Below, in pieces: positions 7,738 to 16,159 of a stretch of DNA of 64,000 bases. The notes under the pieces were generated by a model that saw only the letters and a list, made by a program, of their open reading frames with translations, was not told the DNA's origin and did not search any database. Numbering within the stretch: the first letter of the stretch is position 1; each line of letters begins with the position of its first letter. The translations under genes and the position numbers were made by a program. This DNA comes from Saccharopolyspora gloriosae (lineage in GTDB: Bacteria; Actinomycetota; Actinomycetes; Mycobacteriales; Pseudonocardiaceae), in the NCBI RefSeq assembly GCF_014203325.1, contig NZ_JACHIV010000001.1, positions 310,001 to 374,000 on the forward strand, read 5' to 3'.

Positions 7738-7976
7738 CGAGACCTTTCTAGAGGTTTTCCGGATCTCATGGGAATACTTCGGCGCTGGATCGGCCGTTCC
7801 GCGAGGTATGATCTTCCCCGAGCAACATGTTCTGGGGGTTCATGGTGTTCCTGCGGAGCGTGCCGCCCTTCCGGCGGGCGTTCCGAACGTCCCTGCGCTC
7901 GTGACGGACAGGTCACGGGCGTCGTCGGCGGGCACACCACCGGAACTCGCAGACCTCCGCCGTTGAGGCTCGGAAA
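7738..7976. promoter_or_regulatory. Intergenic region before the LysR gene
   Basis: Moderately AT-richer spacer between the isomerase and LysR genes. It has a -10-like TATGAT at 7807-7812 without a clear -35, and an inverted repeat CGTGAC-N6-GTCACG at 7900-7917 that could be a regulator site. No convincing coding sequence. Confidence 0.35.
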
Positions 7977-8975
7977 ATGCGAGGTCGTCCGAAGATGCAG
8001 ATCGAGGTACGCCATGCACGCGTGGTCGCGGCACTAGCGAACGAGGGCAGCATCTCGCGGGCCGCGCAGCGGCTCACGCTCCCGCAGCCGAGCCTGACCA
8101 TGCAGCTGCGACGCATCGAATCGGCGCTGGGCGGGCCGCTGTTCGTGCGCTCCAACTCCGGCATCAGCCCCACGGTGCTGGGGGAGCGGATCATCCCGCT
8201 CATGGTGGAGCTGGCCGCGCGGGCCGACCAGATCGCCTCCGAGTCCAGTTCGGTGTCCGCCGGCGTGATCCGGGTGGCCACCGCGGAATGGACACCCGTC
8301 GGACTGCGCTCCGAACTGGCCGAGCGGCTGCCGGACGTCGAACTGCAGACCGTCACCCTGGAAGCGGCGCTGTGCGTCCAAGCCGTCAGCGACGACGCGC
8401 ACACCGCGTGCGTGGTGCCCTGCGAGGAAGCCGAGGACCCGGTGCGCGGCGCCACCGCCGACCTGGTCTCCGAAGTGATCTTCCGGGAACCGATGTGGCT
8501 GGCGGTGCCCGCCGGGCACCCGCTGGCCGAGGCCGAACTGGCGGACCGGGCGCGGCTCCACTCGCTGACCTGGGTGCGCCACCGGCACGGGCACTGGTTC
8601 CACGTCATGGAGCAGAAGTTCTTCGGCAAGCTGGAACTGGTGGCGCCCGAAGTGGTGCACCACGCCGCCGGCCAAGCGGAAGTGATGTCGTGGGTGACCG
8701 GCGCCGGTGCGGCCGCGCTGGTGAGCCCCACCGGCCCGCTGACGTCCGGGGTCGCGCTGGTGCCGCCGGAGGACGCCGTCTGGCGCAAGGTGCTGCTGGT
8801 CTCCCGGCGCGGAGCGGTGTCCCCGGACCGGTTGCGCGGCATCGCCGACGCGGTGCGGGAGAACTACTGCGTGCTCGCCCGCCGCGTGCCCGCCTACTGG
8901 ACCTGGCTCCGCTGCCACCGCGGCGAAGTCCGCGAGCTCGAAGACCACTTGGACGCCGTCGCCTCCACCGGCTGA
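7977..8975 (+). CDS. LysR-family transcriptional regulator
   Basis: A 332-residue LysR-type regulator. The N-terminal helix-turn-helix (about residues 8-65) is recognisable in RHARVVAALANEGSISRAAQ followed by LTLPQPSLTMQLRRIE. The rest is a diverged LysR substrate-binding domain. ATG 7977 is given; ATG 7995 (MQIEVRHARVV) is an equally plausible start and closer to the usual LysR N-terminus. It sits between the polyene operon and the amino-acyl operon, so it may control one of them in response to a pathway intermediate; the effector is unknown. Confidence 0.87.
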   Translation: MRGRPKMQIEVRHARVVAALANEGSISRAAQRLTLPQPSLTMQLRRIESALGGPLFVRSNSGISPTVLGERIIPLMVELAARADQIASESSSVSAGVIRVATAEWTPVGLRSELAERLPDVELQTVTLEAALCVQAVSDDAHTACVVPCEEAEDPVRGATADLVSEVIFREPMWLAVPAGHPLAEAELADRARLHSLTWVRHRHGHWFHVMEQKFFGKLELVAPEVVHHAAGQAEVMSWVTGAGAAALVSPTGPLTSGVALVPPEDAVWRKVLLVSRRGAVSPDRLRGIADAVRENYCVLARRVPAYWTWLRCHRGEVRELEDHLDAVASTG

Positions 8976-9023
8976 GCACCCCTCCCGCGTCGAACGAACG
9001 GCGCCGGTCTGCGCGCGCACCTC

Positions 9024-9067
9024 CGTCAGCGCCACGTCAGCTTCCCGTCAGCGACGGCTTGGACGCT
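9024..9067 (+). promoter_or_regulatory. SARP-type promoter 1: three CGTCAG repeats at 11-bp spacing
   Basis: CGTCAG occurs at 9024, 9035 and 9046, exactly 11 bp (one helical turn) apart. A -10-like GACGCT starts at 9062, 16 bases after the start of the third repeat. The same layout recurs at 15973 and 32382. It lies upstream of the KAS III-like gene and the amino-acyl operon. Direct repeats at 11-bp spacing just upstream of the -10 are the known SARP operator architecture; assignment to the SARP at the window start is inferred. Confidence 0.75.
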
Positions 9068-9119
9068 GGACGTCGATCCGCCCGCTCGTGTTCGCGCGGC
9101 GCTCGACGAGGAGGAACCC

Positions 9120-9161
9120 ATGAACTCCAGCAAGTGCGCTCCGGCGGCGGTGCGGCGATGA
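9120..9161 (+). CDS. 13-codon micro-ORF coupled to the KAS III-like gene
   Basis: ATG 9120 opens a 13-residue frame (MNSSKCAPAAVRR) behind a strong gaggagga ribosome-binding site. Its stop overlaps the start of the next gene as ATGA at 9158-9161. The downstream gene has no clear ribosome-binding site of its own, so translation of the micro-ORF may deliver ribosomes to it. A second such frame precedes the P450 gene and also ends in Ala-Val-Arg-Arg. Function as a peptide is unknown. Confidence 0.45.
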   Translation: MNSSKCAPAAVRR

Positions 9162-10087
9162 CGTCGCTGGTCGAAGTTGCCCGGCACCTGCCGTCGACCG
9201 AACCGGTCGCCGCGCTGCAGGAACCCCTGGGGCTCAACGATCTCCAGCTGCGCCGGTTCACCCGGCTCTACGGCCTGGACCAGATCTGCAAGGCACCCGA
9301 GGAGTCCGAGACCGAACTGCTGCTCGCCGCCGCCCGCGGGCTGGACTCGTTGCGCGGCAACGAGCACCGCGTCCGCTACGTGGTGCGCGGCAAAGGACTG
9401 CGCACCACCGCGCCCTACCCGCACAGCCCGCTGCAACGGGTGCGCGACGAACTGGGGCTGGGTCACGCCCGCGGATTCGGAGTGGCCGACCACGGCTGCG
9501 CCACCGGGCTGCTCGCCATCGACGTCTGCGACACGCTGCTGTCCGCCGACGGCGACCCGGAAGCGATGGCGCTCATCCTCACCGGCGAGAAGACCTTCAC
9601 CCCGTTCACCCAGTGGGTCACCGACGTGTCGATCATGGGCGAGGGCACGGCGGCGGTGCTGGTCCGCGCGGGCGGCGAACGGGACCGGATGCTCGGCTAC
9701 GCCAGCCGGATCTACGGCCGCGCCGACGGCGTCATCGACATGAACGCCGAAGTCGCCGCGGACGCCCGCAAGATCTACCAGGACGTGCTCGCCGAAGTCG
9801 TGCTCGCGGCCGTCACCGAAGCAGGCCTCGAACTCGACGACATCGACCTGCTGCTGCCGCACAACGTGAACCGGGTGTCGTGGACGGTGGCGGCCGACAA
9901 CCTCGGCATCCCGAAGCGGAAGTTGTTCATGGACAACCTGCCGCGCACCGGGCACTGCTTCTGCGCCGACCCCTTCATCAACTACCGGTCCGTGGTGGAC
10001 GGCGGCGTGCTGCGACCCGGCGACCGCTACCTGATGACCTCAGTAGGCCTAGGGCAGACGTTCGCAGCAATGGTTTTTCAGCATTGA
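9158..10087 (+). CDS. KAS III-like (FabH-type) synthase or acyltransferase with altered triad
   Basis: A 309-residue FabH-superfamily protein. The nucleophilic Cys is in ADHGCATGLLAID and the first His in LLPHNVNRVSW. The position where FabH has Asn (GNTSAAS) reads TGHCFCADP, so His appears to replace Asn. KAS III enzymes with changed triads can work as acyltransferases rather than decarboxylating synthases (family knowledge); the role here is open. ATG 9158 overlaps the stop of the upstream micro-ORF. SARP-type promoter 1 lies about 90 bases upstream. A structured repeat separates it from the ATP-grasp gene. It may load or transfer the amino-acyl starter. Confidence 0.82.
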   Translation: MTSLVEVARHLPSTEPVAALQEPLGLNDLQLRRFTRLYGLDQICKAPEESETELLLAAARGLDSLRGNEHRVRYVVRGKGLRTTAPYPHSPLQRVRDELGLGHARGFGVADHGCATGLLAIDVCDTLLSADGDPEAMALILTGEKTFTPFTQWVTDVSIMGEGTAAVLVRAGGERDRMLGYASRIYGRADGVIDMNAEVAADARKIYQDVLAEVVLAAVTEAGLELDDIDLLLPHNVNRVSWTVAADNLGIPKRKLFMDNLPRTGHCFCADPFINYRSVVDGGVLRPGDRYLMTSVGLGQTFAAMVFQH

Positions 10088-10111
10088 GTGGTCCATTTGC
10101 TTTGTGGGCCT

Positions 10112-10265
10112 GTGGCGGAACCTCAGTCGTCTTCTCGCTGCGGGATCTTTTTCCCTAGTGGCTCCGCCACGAGGGAAAAAGCTGTCCTCGCGAGAAGACG
10201 ACTGAGAACCCGCGGGTGGTCCGGCTGCGTGCTGGGTCGCTGCTCAGCGGCTTCGCCGCTGACAG
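10112..10265 (+). repeat. Structured intergenic repeat, copy 2 (forward orientation)
   Basis: Outer arms at 10122-10138 (CTCAGTCGTCTTCTCGC) and 10190-10206 are exact reverse complements. The inner stem at 10147-10181 runs CTTTTTCCC to GGGAAAAAG around GTGGC-TCC-GCCAC. After AACCCGCGGGTGGTC comes an accessory hairpin TCAGCGGCTTCGCCGCTGA at 10244-10262. It lies 24 bases after the KAS III-like stop and before the ATP-grasp gene. Confidence 0.9.
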
Positions 10266-10360
10266 GACGAGGGTTGCGGGTGTTGGTCGGTCGGGGCGGT
10301 GGGTTCACGGGGCGGGTCCGGGTGGGTTCGCGTTGATGAGGGACGGATACGAGGGACGCC

Positions 10361-11743
10361 ATGCGAGATCTAGTGAGCGGGGGCGCGATGGGGCTGGACT
10401 TCAACCGGCGGCTCAAGACTGCTCTGACCGGGGATTCGGGGACGCCGCTGGTGTTCCTGGGGAACTTCGAGGTCGAGCAGCGGTGGGCTCTCGGTGAGCT
10501 CGGGCTGCCCCGGTTATCGGCGCCCGGCGGGACCGCGGTGGTCAACCGCATGGACGAGTTCGCGCTGCTGCCGGCGAGCGCCGCGGACCACGTGCTGGTC
10601 AAAGCGCCGCCGGACCCGGACCACCTGGACCACCTGCGCGAGCTGGGATTGCCGGTGCCGACGGTGCACGCGGTCGCGCGGCAGGACGCGCAGCGGATCG
10701 TCACCGAGGACGTGCTCGACGACCCGGCGCTGCTGGACGTGCTGCGCGAGCTCGCGGCTGCAGGCGCGCGGCTCGCCCCGCACGGCGTCTCCGAACTGGA
10801 AGAACGGCTCTGCGACGTGACCGGGCTGCCGCTGGCGGCCCCGGGAGCGGCGTTGTGCAAAGCGGTGAACAGCAAGGTCTACAGCCGGATCGCCGCCGAC
10901 GAGCTCGGCCTGCGCCAGCCGCGCGGCTGGACCTGCGAGACCGTCGCCGAACTGGACGCTGCCGTCGCCGCGGCCCGTGAACTGGTCGAAGCGGGCACCA
11001 AGGTCGTGGTGAAGGAAGCCTTCGGCGTCTCCGGCAAGGGGATCGCGGTGGTGGACTCGGTCCGCCGCCTGGACCGGCTGCACCGGATGCTCGCTGAGAA
11101 GGCCGGGAACTCCGGGGGCCGGATGGCCTTCGTGATCGAGCAGTGGGTCGCCAAGCGCGCCGACCTGAACTACCAGTTCACCGTGCACCGCGACGCAACG
11201 GTGCGGTTCGACTTCGTCAAGGAAGCGCTCACCGACGGTGGAGTCCACAAAGGACACCGATTCCCGGCCGCGCTGGACGCCGACCAGCTCGCGGTCGTGG
11301 AGAAGTCCGCCGCGCTGATCGGCTCCCGGCTCGCCGCCGACGGCTACTACGGGGTGGTCGGAGTGGACGCGCTGGTCGAGCCGAACGGCGAGCTGTTCCC
11401 GCTGCTGGAGATCAACGCCCGGAACAACATGTCCACCTACCAGCTGCCGCTGCAGGAGCGGTTCACCGGCGCCGGCCAGGTCGCGCTCGCCCGGCACCAC
11501 GCGCTGCGGCTCACCCGGCCGCTGCCGTTCGCCGAGGCCCGGGCCGCGCTCGACGACCTGCTCTGGAAGGACGGCACCGGGCTGGTGGTGGACAACTTCG
11601 CCACCGCCAACGCCGCCGCCGGATCCGGTGAGCCCTTCGACGGCAGGCTCTACGGCTTCCTGGTGGCGGACTCGACCGACCGGCTCGGCGCGCTCGACGC
11701 CGAGATCAGCGCCCGCCTGGCGGGGATGGAGGCGACCGCATGA
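10361..11743 (+). CDS. ATP-grasp amino acid:carrier-protein ligase (BtrJ-like)
   Basis: A 460-residue ATP-grasp enzyme. The ATP-binding beta-strand KVVVKEAFGVSGKGIAVVDS and the metal-binding segment GELFPLLEINARNNMSTYQ (E-x-N) are clear in the middle and C-terminal parts. Context decides the call: it is followed with a 4-base overlap by a BtrK-like PLP decarboxylase and then a BtrI-like carrier protein. In butirosin biosynthesis BtrJ couples glutamate through its gamma-carboxylate to BtrI and BtrK decarboxylates it to a GABA thioester. I infer the same chemistry here, with the amino acid unproven. ATG 10361 is used; ATG 10388 is a possible alternative. Confidence 0.78.
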   Translation: MRDLVSGGAMGLDFNRRLKTALTGDSGTPLVFLGNFEVEQRWALGELGLPRLSAPGGTAVVNRMDEFALLPASAADHVLVKAPPDPDHLDHLRELGLPVPTVHAVARQDAQRIVTEDVLDDPALLDVLRELAAAGARLAPHGVSELEERLCDVTGLPLAAPGAALCKAVNSKVYSRIAADELGLRQPRGWTCETVAELDAAVAAARELVEAGTKVVVKEAFGVSGKGIAVVDSVRRLDRLHRMLAEKAGNSGGRMAFVIEQWVAKRADLNYQFTVHRDATVRFDFVKEALTDGGVHKGHRFPAALDADQLAVVEKSAALIGSRLAADGYYGVVGVDALVEPNGELFPLLEINARNNMSTYQLPLQERFTGAGQVALARHHALRLTRPLPFAEARAALDDLLWKDGTGLVVDNFATANAAAGSGEPFDGRLYGFLVADSTDRLGALDAEISARLAGMEATA

Positions 11744-13023
11744 GCGAGTTCACCGTGCAGGGCAACGGGATCACCGAACTGGCGGCCGAATTCGGCACGC
11801 CGATGTACCTCTACGACGGCGACGAGCTGGCGGGCGGCCTGACCGCGCTGCGCGAGCGGCTGCACCCGGCGCTGGAAGTGTTCTTCTCGCTCAAGGCGAA
11901 CCCGAACGTCGCGATCTGCCGGTTGCTGCACGAGAACGGGGCGCGCGCCGAGGTCTCCTCGATGGCGGAGCTGCTCACCGCCCGCCGAGCCGGGGTCGGC
12001 CCCCGCGACATCCTGTTCCTCGGGCCGGGCAAGAGCCGCGCGGAGATCGAAGCCTGCCTGGACGAGGACATCTGCGCGATCATCTGCGAGTCCTTCCCGG
12101 AACTCGCGGTCATCGACGAGCTCGCCGCGCGGCGCGGCCGGGCCGCGCGGGTCGTGCTGCGGGTGAACCCGAACTTCTCGGTGAAGGGCTCCGGCCTGAC
12201 GATGGGCGGCAAACCCCGCCAGTTCGGCTTCGACGAGGACCAGCTGCTCGCCGACCCGGAACTGGCCGCCCGCCACCCGCACGTGCGGCTGATGGGGGTC
12301 CAGGTCTACATGGGCACCCGGATCCTGTCCGAGGACAGCGTCGCGGAGAACACCCGGCAGATCCTGGAGCTCGCCGACCGGCTCACCGCGCACCTGGGGT
12401 TCGCACCCGAACTGGTGGACGTCGGCGGCGGACTCGGCGTTGCCTACTTCGACAACGAGTCCGACCTGGACGTGGACGTGCTCACCGGGCTGGTGAACCC
12501 GCTCATCGACGACTTCGCCGCGCGGCACCCCGGGACCAGGCTGGTGATGGAGCTGGGCCGGTTCCTCACCGCGAACGCCGGTACCTACGTCACCCGCGTG
12601 CAGTACGTGAAGACCTCGCACGGGGAGCGATTCGCCGTCGCCGACGGCGGCACCAACCACCACATGGCCGCGGTGGGCATCGGGTCCTTCGTGAAGCGGA
12701 ACTTCCCGATCCGGGTGCTGGACCGCTGGGACGAGCCCGCGAGCGAGACCTGGAACATCACCGGACCGCTGTGCACCCCGAACGACGTGATCGGCAAGAA
12801 GGTCGAGCTGCCGCCGCTGCGGGCGGGCGACCTGATCGGGGTGCTGCGCTCCGGCGCCTACGGGCCCAGCGCCTCCCCGGTGCTGTTCCTCAGCCACGGC
12901 CACCCGGCCGAAGTGCTCGTCCACGACGGTCGTGCGCGGCTGGTGCGCCGCCGCGACGAGCCCGCGGACCTGCTGCGGGCGCAGGAACCGGAGGACGCGC
13001 CCGCCGAGCCGGTGCGCTCCTGA
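11740..13023 (+). CDS. PLP-dependent decarboxylase, alanine-racemase fold (BtrK-like)
   Basis: A 427-residue fold-type III PLP enzyme of the diaminopimelate/ornithine decarboxylase family. The PLP lysine is in VFFSLKANPNV, with the phosphate-binding glycines in DVGGGLGVAYF, the second-domain Cys in TGPLCTPNDVIG and the Tyr in SGAYGPSASP. The segment LTMGGKPRQFGFDE is characteristic of the BtrK-type subgroup that decarboxylates carrier-protein-bound amino acids. It overlaps the ATP-grasp gene by 4 bases and precedes a small carrier protein by 32 bases. It is predicted to convert an aminoacyl-S-carrier (glutamyl in the model) to an omega-amino acyl thioester. Confidence 0.85.
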   Translation: MSEFTVQGNGITELAAEFGTPMYLYDGDELAGGLTALRERLHPALEVFFSLKANPNVAICRLLHENGARAEVSSMAELLTARRAGVGPRDILFLGPGKSRAEIEACLDEDICAIICESFPELAVIDELAARRGRAARVVLRVNPNFSVKGSGLTMGGKPRQFGFDEDQLLADPELAARHPHVRLMGVQVYMGTRILSEDSVAENTRQILELADRLTAHLGFAPELVDVGGGLGVAYFDNESDLDVDVLTGLVNPLIDDFAARHPGTRLVMELGRFLTANAGTYVTRVQYVKTSHGERFAVADGGTNHHMAAVGIGSFVKRNFPIRVLDRWDEPASETWNITGPLCTPNDVIGKKVELPPLRAGDLIGVLRSGAYGPSASPVLFLSHGHPAEVLVHDGRARLVRRRDEPADLLRAQEPEDAPAEPVRS

Positions 13024-13055
13024 CCGACGACAACCCACCTGGAGAGGGCGATCCC

Positions 13056-13328
13056 ATGCCGCAGAACACCACCACCCCCGACCGCGCGACGACGGTGACG
13101 AGCGTGATCACCGAGCTCAAGGCGGTGCTGGACTACGAGCTGCCCGAGCTCACCGAGCAGTCGAAGATCTTCGAGGAACTGGGCCTGGACTCCACCGGCG
13201 TCTTCGAACTGATGATGCGGCTGGAGGAGGCGCTGGACATCGAGTTCGACACCGACAGCCTGGAGATGGGCCACTTCGAGACGGTGGGCACGCTGACCGA
13301 TTTCGTCCTGGGCGAGTCGGGGAGCTGA
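13056..13328 (+). CDS. Small carrier protein (BtrI-like)
   Basis: A 90-residue acyl/peptidyl carrier protein. The phosphopantetheine serine is in IFEELGLDSTGVFELMMRLE; the DST motif matches the BtrI-type carriers that work with BtrJ and BtrK homologues. Helix 3 and the C-terminus (FETVGTLTDFVLG) are complete. It starts at ATG 13056 behind ggagaggg. It is the expected carrier for the amino-acyl intermediate and for the desaturation proposed for the downstream acyl-CoA-dehydrogenase homologues. Confidence 0.87.
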   Translation: MPQNTTTPDRATTVTSVITELKAVLDYELPELTEQSKIFEELGLDSTGVFELMMRLEEALDIEFDTDSLEMGHFETVGTLTDFVLGESGS

Positions 13329-13330
13329 CC

Positions 13331-14173
13331 GTGTACCGGACTTCGGCGGCGCCCGCGCCGCACGGGACCAGCTCCCCGGTGCTGGGGCTGCGCAGCATCG
13401 TGCACCGCCGCTTCCCGGCCGGGGAGCACCGGATCGATGACGAGTTCTCGCTGCGCCACTTCCAGGACCTCACCGCCGCCTACGGGGTGGCGCACCGGCC
13501 GGACCTGGCCGACCGCGGCAACCCGTTCGCGGCGATGGCCGCCGCGCTGATCACCGAGCACGACCTGGTGGCCGAGCCGGTGCAGCTGGGCGTCGTCGCG
13601 CACGCGACGCCGGACCTGGACTGCCGGCTCGCGGCGCCGACCTACCTGTCCGAGGTGCTGGTGCCGGACGGGCTGACGTTCACGCTCACCGACAACGGGG
13701 TGTGCGCCCCGTTCGCCGCGCTGCGGCTGGCGTCCTGCTACGCGCAGCGGCACGGCTACGAGCGCGCGCTGGTGGTGCTGGCCGACCAGGCCGCGCTGCC
13801 CTACGAACCGGAGTGCACCCCGGCGGCGGCCGCCCGCGGCGACGCCGCGGTGGTGCTGCTGCTGGAACGCGACCGGGGACGGCCGCCGCTCGCGGTGCGG
13901 GAGCAGCCCGGCGTGGCGCGCGCCGACGTGCCCGCCGTCGCCGAATCCCTGCTCACCGAGCTGTGCGGCCCGCAGCGGCCGGTGGTCGTGGCCGGTCCCG
14001 CGCTGGACCCGGAGCGCGACCTGCCCGGCCGCGAGGTGCGCCCGGTGGCACCGGGCCTGCCGTGCACCGGCGTGTGGGCGGAGCTGGCCGACGGAACCGG
14101 CCCGCTGGCGCTGGTGGACTACGACGAGACCACCCGCGACCTGGGGGTCTGCGTGCTCGCGGGGCCGCGATGA
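13331..14173 (+). CDS. Shortened KAS III/thiolase-fold protein
   Basis: A 280-residue protein with a KAS-like N-terminal half. A candidate nucleophilic Cys lies in TDNGVCAPFAALRLASCYAQ, followed by the usual LVVLADQA strand. The C-terminal half lacks an HxxN or GN-type motif and is shorter than a normal KAS III (about 330 residues), so it is not a standard condensing enzyme. It may be an acyltransferase, a chaperone-like partner of the KAS III-like protein at 9158, or a degenerate synthase. GTG 13331 follows ggggag and sits 2 bases after the carrier protein stop. It overlaps the next gene by 4 bases. Confidence 0.65.
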   Translation: MYRTSAAPAPHGTSSPVLGLRSIVHRRFPAGEHRIDDEFSLRHFQDLTAAYGVAHRPDLADRGNPFAAMAAALITEHDLVAEPVQLGVVAHATPDLDCRLAAPTYLSEVLVPDGLTFTLTDNGVCAPFAALRLASCYAQRHGYERALVVLADQAALPYEPECTPAAAARGDAAVVLLLERDRGRPPLAVREQPGVARADVPAVAESLLTELCGPQRPVVVAGPALDPERDLPGREVRPVAPGLPCTGVWAELADGTGPLALVDYDETTRDLGVCVLAGPR

Positions 14174-14763
14174 CGGGCCGGATCCGGGAGCTCGGCCCGC
14201 TGCTGCGCGGGCGCGCGCGGCAGGAGGGCCTGGTCCCGGCTCTGGCCGGGCTGCACGCGGCGCTGAGCCCGCGAGCGCCGCACCACGGGCCCACCGGGTT
14301 CGCGGTGGCGCCCGCGGAACTCGCCGACGGCGGCGCGGAGCGCACCGAGCGGTTGCCCGGCGGCGAGGTCGTGGTGCTGCGCGGGGAACCCGGCGCCGAA
14401 CCGGAGGACTGGGGCGAGGCCGTGGTGTGGCTGCGGCTCGGGTGCTCCGAAGCGCTGCGCGAGACCGCCGTCGGCCACCTCGGCGAGCGCGTCTCCGGGG
14501 GTTCCGCGCTGCTGCACCGGCAACTGGTGCGGGCGCAGCTCGCCGACGCGCTCACCGGGCAGCTGGAGGTGCGGGCCGTGCTGGACCGGCCCGAACCGCG
14601 CACCGCCGCCGACCTCGCCCACGCGCACGACCGGCTCAGCGCCGCCGACCGCGGCTTGGCGCGGCTGCTCGGCGCGAGCGGCTACCTGCTCGGCGGGCCG
14701 GGGCACGTCGCGGACGTCTCCGCGCTGCTCGCCGCCGCTTACGCGCACCCGGAGGAGTCATGA
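14170..14763 (+). CDS. Hypothetical protein resembling an acyl-CoA dehydrogenase C-terminal domain
   Basis: A 197-residue protein without a firm family match. The second half is helical and resembles the C-terminal four-helix domain of acyl-CoA dehydrogenases (LVRAQLADALTGQLEVRAVL and a glycine-rich LLGASGYLLGGPG near the end). No FAD-binding or catalytic segment is visible. It lies with 4-base overlaps between the shortened KAS III-like gene and a full acyl-CoA dehydrogenase gene. The simplest idea is a non-catalytic partner subunit of that dehydrogenase; this is inference. Confidence 0.5.
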   Translation: MTGRIRELGPLLRGRARQEGLVPALAGLHAALSPRAPHHGPTGFAVAPAELADGGAERTERLPGGEVVVLRGEPGAEPEDWGEAVVWLRLGCSEALRETAVGHLGERVSGGSALLHRQLVRAQLADALTGQLEVRAVLDRPEPRTAADLAHAHDRLSAADRGLARLLGASGYLLGGPGHVADVSALLAAAYAHPEES

Positions 14764-15923
14764 CCGACCGCTGGTACCGGGAGCTGCGGCAGCGCTTCCG
14801 GGAGCTGGGCGCGGACCTGCGCCCGCACGCGCTGGAGCTGGACCGCGATCCGGAGGCGATCCGGGCGCACTTCGACCTGCCCGCCGTGCGCTACCTGGCC
14901 GCGATGGGCGTTCCGGCGGAGTACGGCCACGATCCGGAGCCGATCGCGGGCAGGCCCTGCCACGGCGCGCGGGCCCGCGAACGCGTCGTGATCATGGAGG
15001 AGCTGGCCGCCGCCGACGCCGGCATGCTGGTGGCCGCGCCGGGTCCGCTGCTGGCCGGGGTGCTGGTCGGCCTGGTCGCCGACGAGCGGCAGCGCGAGCT
15101 GTTCTACGGCCGGATGCTGCAACGTCCGCTGTGGACGTTCTTCGCGCTCACCGAACCGGACCGCGGCTCCGACGCCGCCGGGCTCACCACCTCGCTGCGG
15201 CCCGCCGACGACGGCGGATACCTGCTCACCGGGGCGAAGCGCTACGTCGGCAACGCGTGCCGCGCGCAGCTCGGCGTGGTCTTCGCCCGCACCGGGCCCG
15301 GCCCGCTGGGCATCGTGCCGGTGCTGCTGGAGACCCCGGCCGAGGGCTTCACCGCCGAACCGCTGCCCAGCATCGGGTTGCGCGGGGCGCGGATCAGCGC
15401 CATCGAGCTCGACGAGGTGCGGGTGCCTGCGGAGAACGTGCTCGGGCGGCACCTGTCGCCGACCCGGCGCGGCATGTGGGCGTTCGTGCAGACCTTCAAC
15501 CTGCTGCGCCCCGGCGTCGCGGCGATCGGCGTGGGCATGGCGCGCGCCGCCCACGAGTACGTGCTGGCGCACCGCCGCGCGCCGTCCAAGGACGAGCGGC
15601 GCCGGATCGACGCGCTGGGCAGGCGCATCGACGGCGCCCGCGCGCTGACCGAGCGGGCGGCCGAGGCGGTGGACGCGCGCACCTCCGACGGGCACCTCGC
15701 CTCGGCCGCGAAGCTGCGCGCCGGGAACCTCGCCGAGGAGGCCGCGCTGCTGGCCTGCGAGTTCTTCGGCCCCGCGGCCCGGCTGGAGCACCCGCTGCTG
15801 GACAAGCTGGTGCGGGACGCGAAGTCCCTGGAGTTCATCGAGGGCACCACCCAGGTGCAGCAGCTCAACCTCGCCCAAGGACTCGTCTCGGGGAAGGTCG
15901 ACGGCACCCGGCGTTCCGCGTAG
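14760..15923 (+). CDS. Acyl-CoA dehydrogenase homologue acting on a carrier-bound acyl chain
   Basis: A 387-residue acyl-CoA-dehydrogenase-fold flavoprotein. The FAD/substrate segment FFALTEPDRGSDAAGLTT and the C-terminal catalytic segment SLEFIEGTTQVQQLNLAQG are clear; the Glu of FIEGT is at the position of the catalytic base of medium-chain enzymes. It is the last gene of a tightly coupled set with ligase, decarboxylase, carrier protein and two accessory proteins. It may introduce an alpha-beta double bond into the omega-amino acyl thioester (for example GABA to 4-aminocrotonyl); this is inferred from context only. Confidence 0.82.
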   Translation: MTDRWYRELRQRFRELGADLRPHALELDRDPEAIRAHFDLPAVRYLAAMGVPAEYGHDPEPIAGRPCHGARARERVVIMEELAAADAGMLVAAPGPLLAGVLVGLVADERQRELFYGRMLQRPLWTFFALTEPDRGSDAAGLTTSLRPADDGGYLLTGAKRYVGNACRAQLGVVFARTGPGPLGIVPVLLETPAEGFTAEPLPSIGLRGARISAIELDEVRVPAENVLGRHLSPTRRGMWAFVQTFNLLRPGVAAIGVGMARAAHEYVLAHRRAPSKDERRRIDALGRRIDGARALTERAAEAVDARTSDGHLASAAKLRAGNLAEEAALLACEFFGPAARLEHPLLDKLVRDAKSLEFIEGTTQVQQLNLAQGLVSGKVDGTRRSA

Positions 15924-15972
15924 CGGGCGCGGCCGTGCTTTCCCGTGCGGCGGCCCTGGAACCGCGGGGGCT

Positions 15973-16016
15973 CGTCAGCTCGAAGTCAGCCTGGTGTCAG
16001 CGGGCAGGAGCAGCAT
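15973..16016 (+). promoter_or_regulatory. SARP-type promoter 2: three GTCAG repeats at 11-bp spacing
   Basis: CGTCAG at 15973, AGTCAG at 15984 and TGTCAG at 15995 are exactly 11 bp apart, and a -10-like CAGCAT begins at 16011, again 16 bases after the third repeat start. It lies 144 bases upstream of the sbnB-like start and would drive the diaminopropionate, NRPS and exporter genes. Regulation by the cluster SARP is inferred. Confidence 0.75.
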
Positions 16017-16159
16017 CGGGAGAGCCGGTGCGGGACGGCGGTCGCGAGACCGGAATTCCGCGTCGCAGCGGGAGATCCCCGGCACCGGCGGAGCGCGCCG
16101 CGAGGCCGCCCGCAGCCACGCCGGCCCAGCCGGGCCGCCCGAGCAGCAACGGAGACCCC

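Noticed and set aside
16028-16159. 44-residue N-terminal extension of the SbnB-like protein from GTG 16028
   Set aside because: The extension is Pro/Arg/Ala-rich low-complexity sequence, and ATG 16160 has its own GGAG site and matches the usual SbnB N-terminus.
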